Part shown: positions 15,606-16,535 of the stretch, piece after piece
Layout of the letters: each line of letters opens with the position of its first letter
Position numbering within the stretch: the stretch's first letter is position 1
Assembly (NCBI GenBank): GCA_964517125.1
Contig: CAZFBD010000086.1
Location: forward strand, 1 to 16,535
Length of the DNA: 16,535 nt
Source: SHLQ01 sp964517125
GTDB taxonomy: Bacteria; Actinomycetota; Acidimicrobiia; Acidimicrobiales; SHLQ01
Direction of reading: 5' to 3'
Notes under the pieces: generated by a model
The model's input: only the letters and a program-made list of their open reading frames with translations
Database searches by the model: none
What the model was told of the DNA's origin: nothing
Position numbers and translations under genes: made by a program

Positions 15606-16516
15606 CGCGTGCGGTCCCGTCCGCTGCGCGGAGCAAACGCCAACGTCATCGCCATGTCGAGGTCGATGCCTTCACGCCGAACTCGAAGGTCCAGATACAA
15701 GATGGTGGAGACTGCCGCAACGAATGCCGTGACAACAACCGATGCGATGACGTCGGCCACTCCCGACACCGCCCACAGCGGGAGGTTGAGCAGTTCCAGT
15801 CCCACGAGCGAGGGAAGGAAACGAATGGCGGTGCGAATGACCAGTGCAGCAATTCCCGACATCACGAACACGAACGCACAATGCACGAGGCGGGGTGAGG
15901 CGAGGCTGCTCGAACGTTTCATGGCCGCAAACGGACCGCTGTTCTCCGCCCCCATGACCGGCGCCACAATCATCAAGAGGGGGCCGATGATGAGCACTCC
16001 CAACATGACGGTGAACGTGGCCACAAGCCCTTCGACCACGTGCACCATGAGCCAGCCGATGAACAACAACGGCGAGCGTTTCACCGACGCGACCAACAGA
16101 TCGGACGCGGTCGCAGCGCGTTCCGAGTACCAATCGGCCAGCACCTGACCGTAGATCGCGGCGACGGCGAACAACGCGATCGACTCGAGGATCAAGGTTG
16201 CGAATGCGGCCACCACGGCGCCGGGTGCGCTCGTGTTTGCGATGAAGATGTCGAGCAGCTGGTCGGGCCGGGCATCGCGAAGAGGGGACCCTGGGAACGC
16301 AAGCGCCATGACCCGCATGGGCACCAGCACGATGAGCGCCGTGCCGAAGAGCAAGCCCGGCTCGATCCGTAGGAAGGTCACCGCTTCATCGATGACGGCA
16401 AGCGCAGTGCGAGGCACGAGTGGAGGCAGCTCAGCCTGATCCGGAACGCGGATCGGCCGGCCCGCCAGTTCGCGGGCTCCGGGCTGCGCCGCCGCATTGG
16501 ATCGCTGTGCCGTCAC
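15602..16516 (-). CDS. Multi-TM membrane protein (GDPD membrane-domain-like), first gene of the MoxR operon
   Basis: A 304-residue integral membrane protein with about six hydrophobic segments (roughly 53-75, 98-122, 147-186 as a long or paired segment, 212-232, 240-262, 262-282) and a cytoplasmic N-terminus of about 50 residues rich in Pro and Arg. The C-terminal LYLDLRVRREGIDLDMAM resembles the end of actinobacterial proteins annotated as glycerophosphoryl diester phosphodiesterase membrane domain, here without any catalytic GDPD domain. A position ahead of DUF4129 is usual for this type. The start is GTG at 16516 with no ribosome-binding site but a -10-like TAAGAAT just upstream, so the operon is probably leaderless and begins here. 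Function is unknown. Confidence 0.82.
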   Translation of the reverse strand: MTAQRSNAAAQPGARELAGRPIRVPDQAELPPLVPRTALAVIDEAVTFLRIEPGLLFGTALIVLVPMRVMALAFPGSPLRDARPDQLLDIFIANTSAPGAVVAAFATLILESIALFAVAAIYGQVLADWYSERAATASDLLVASVKRSPLLFIGWLMVHVVEGLVATFTVMLGVLIIGPLLMIVAPVMGAENSGPFAAMKRSSSLASPRLVHCAFVFVMSGIAALVIRTAIRFLPSLVGLELLNLPLWAVSGVADVIASVVVTAFVAAVSTILYLDLRVRREGIDLDMAMTLAFAPRSGRDRTR

Positions 16517-16535
16517 TGAGTCATTCTTACTCAGT
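16515..16535 (-). promoter_or_regulatory. Palindromic operator candidate over the -10 box and start codon of the MoxR operon
   Basis: ACTGAGT (16515-16521) and ACTCAGT (16529-16535) form a perfect 7-bp inverted repeat with a 7-base centre. The centre and right arm hold the minus-strand -10-like TAAGAAT, and the left arm runs into the GTG start codon at 16516. A dimeric regulator bound here would block the promoter. The repeat ends exactly at the window edge, so it may extend further. Confidence 0.45.

Noticed and set aside
14625..16148. 507-codon open frame on the plus strand
   Set aside because: It is antisense to DUF4350, DUF4129 and the multi-TM gene, which are tied together by 4-bp overlaps and have recognisable domains.

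Overview
The window is GC-rich DNA from an actinobacterium (Actinomycetota). Class Acidimicrobiia is my best guess, from gene content and overall style only; no rRNA gene or single-copy phylogenetic marker settles it. Support comes from an actinobacterial MoxR/DUF58/DUF4350/DUF4129 operon with RDD and SpoIIM-like partners, a GlnX-like four-helix membrane sensor, an iscS-mnmA pair, many GTG starts with 4-bp stop/start overlaps, and -10 boxes placed so that transcripts would begin at the start codon. A run of exactly 100 N flanked by a 55-bp duplicate shows this is a scaffolded draft assembly. I see no tRNA, rRNA, CRISPR array, transposase or phage gene.

Left part (1-4648): an edge-truncated, probably coiled-coil gene on the minus strand (start 731) is divergent from a plus-strand operon of three tightly packed genes. 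These are a four-TM protein with two extracytoplasmic helical domains (GlnX-like), a TAT-type lipoprotein with a PotD-like polyamine-binding fold, and a group II PLP-dependent amino-acid decarboxylase. No ABC permease or ATPase is present. I read this as a candidate amine-sensing module joined to an amine-producing enzyme; it is the most interesting content of the window.

Middle (4719-7773): an unrecognised Ser/Thr-rich lipoprotein converges on the minus-strand iscS-mnmA pair (cysteine desulfurase and tRNA 2-thiouridylase), which work in sequence to supply sulfur for tRNA wobble thiolation. The cysteine desulfurase is interrupted by the N run, but merging the 55-bp duplicate restores one uninterrupted 375-residue protein, so the gap is an assembly artefact. 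A 49-nt hairpin and an iscS promoter fill the 85 bp upstream.

Right part (7774-16535): on the minus strand an RDD membrane protein is coupled to an FkbM-type methyltransferase. On the plus strand a SpoIIM-like membrane protein is coupled to a histidine phosphatase. On the minus strand again, five genes (multi-TM protein, DUF4129, DUF4350, MoxR ATPase, DUF58) form an operon that enters from the right edge, with a perfect 7-7-7 palindrome over its promoter and start codon. Order and relative orientation match, as I recall it, the Mycobacterium tuberculosis Rv3689-Rv3695 block, with the phosphatase as an added gene. The block probably forms an envelope-associated MoxR chaperone system of unknown client.
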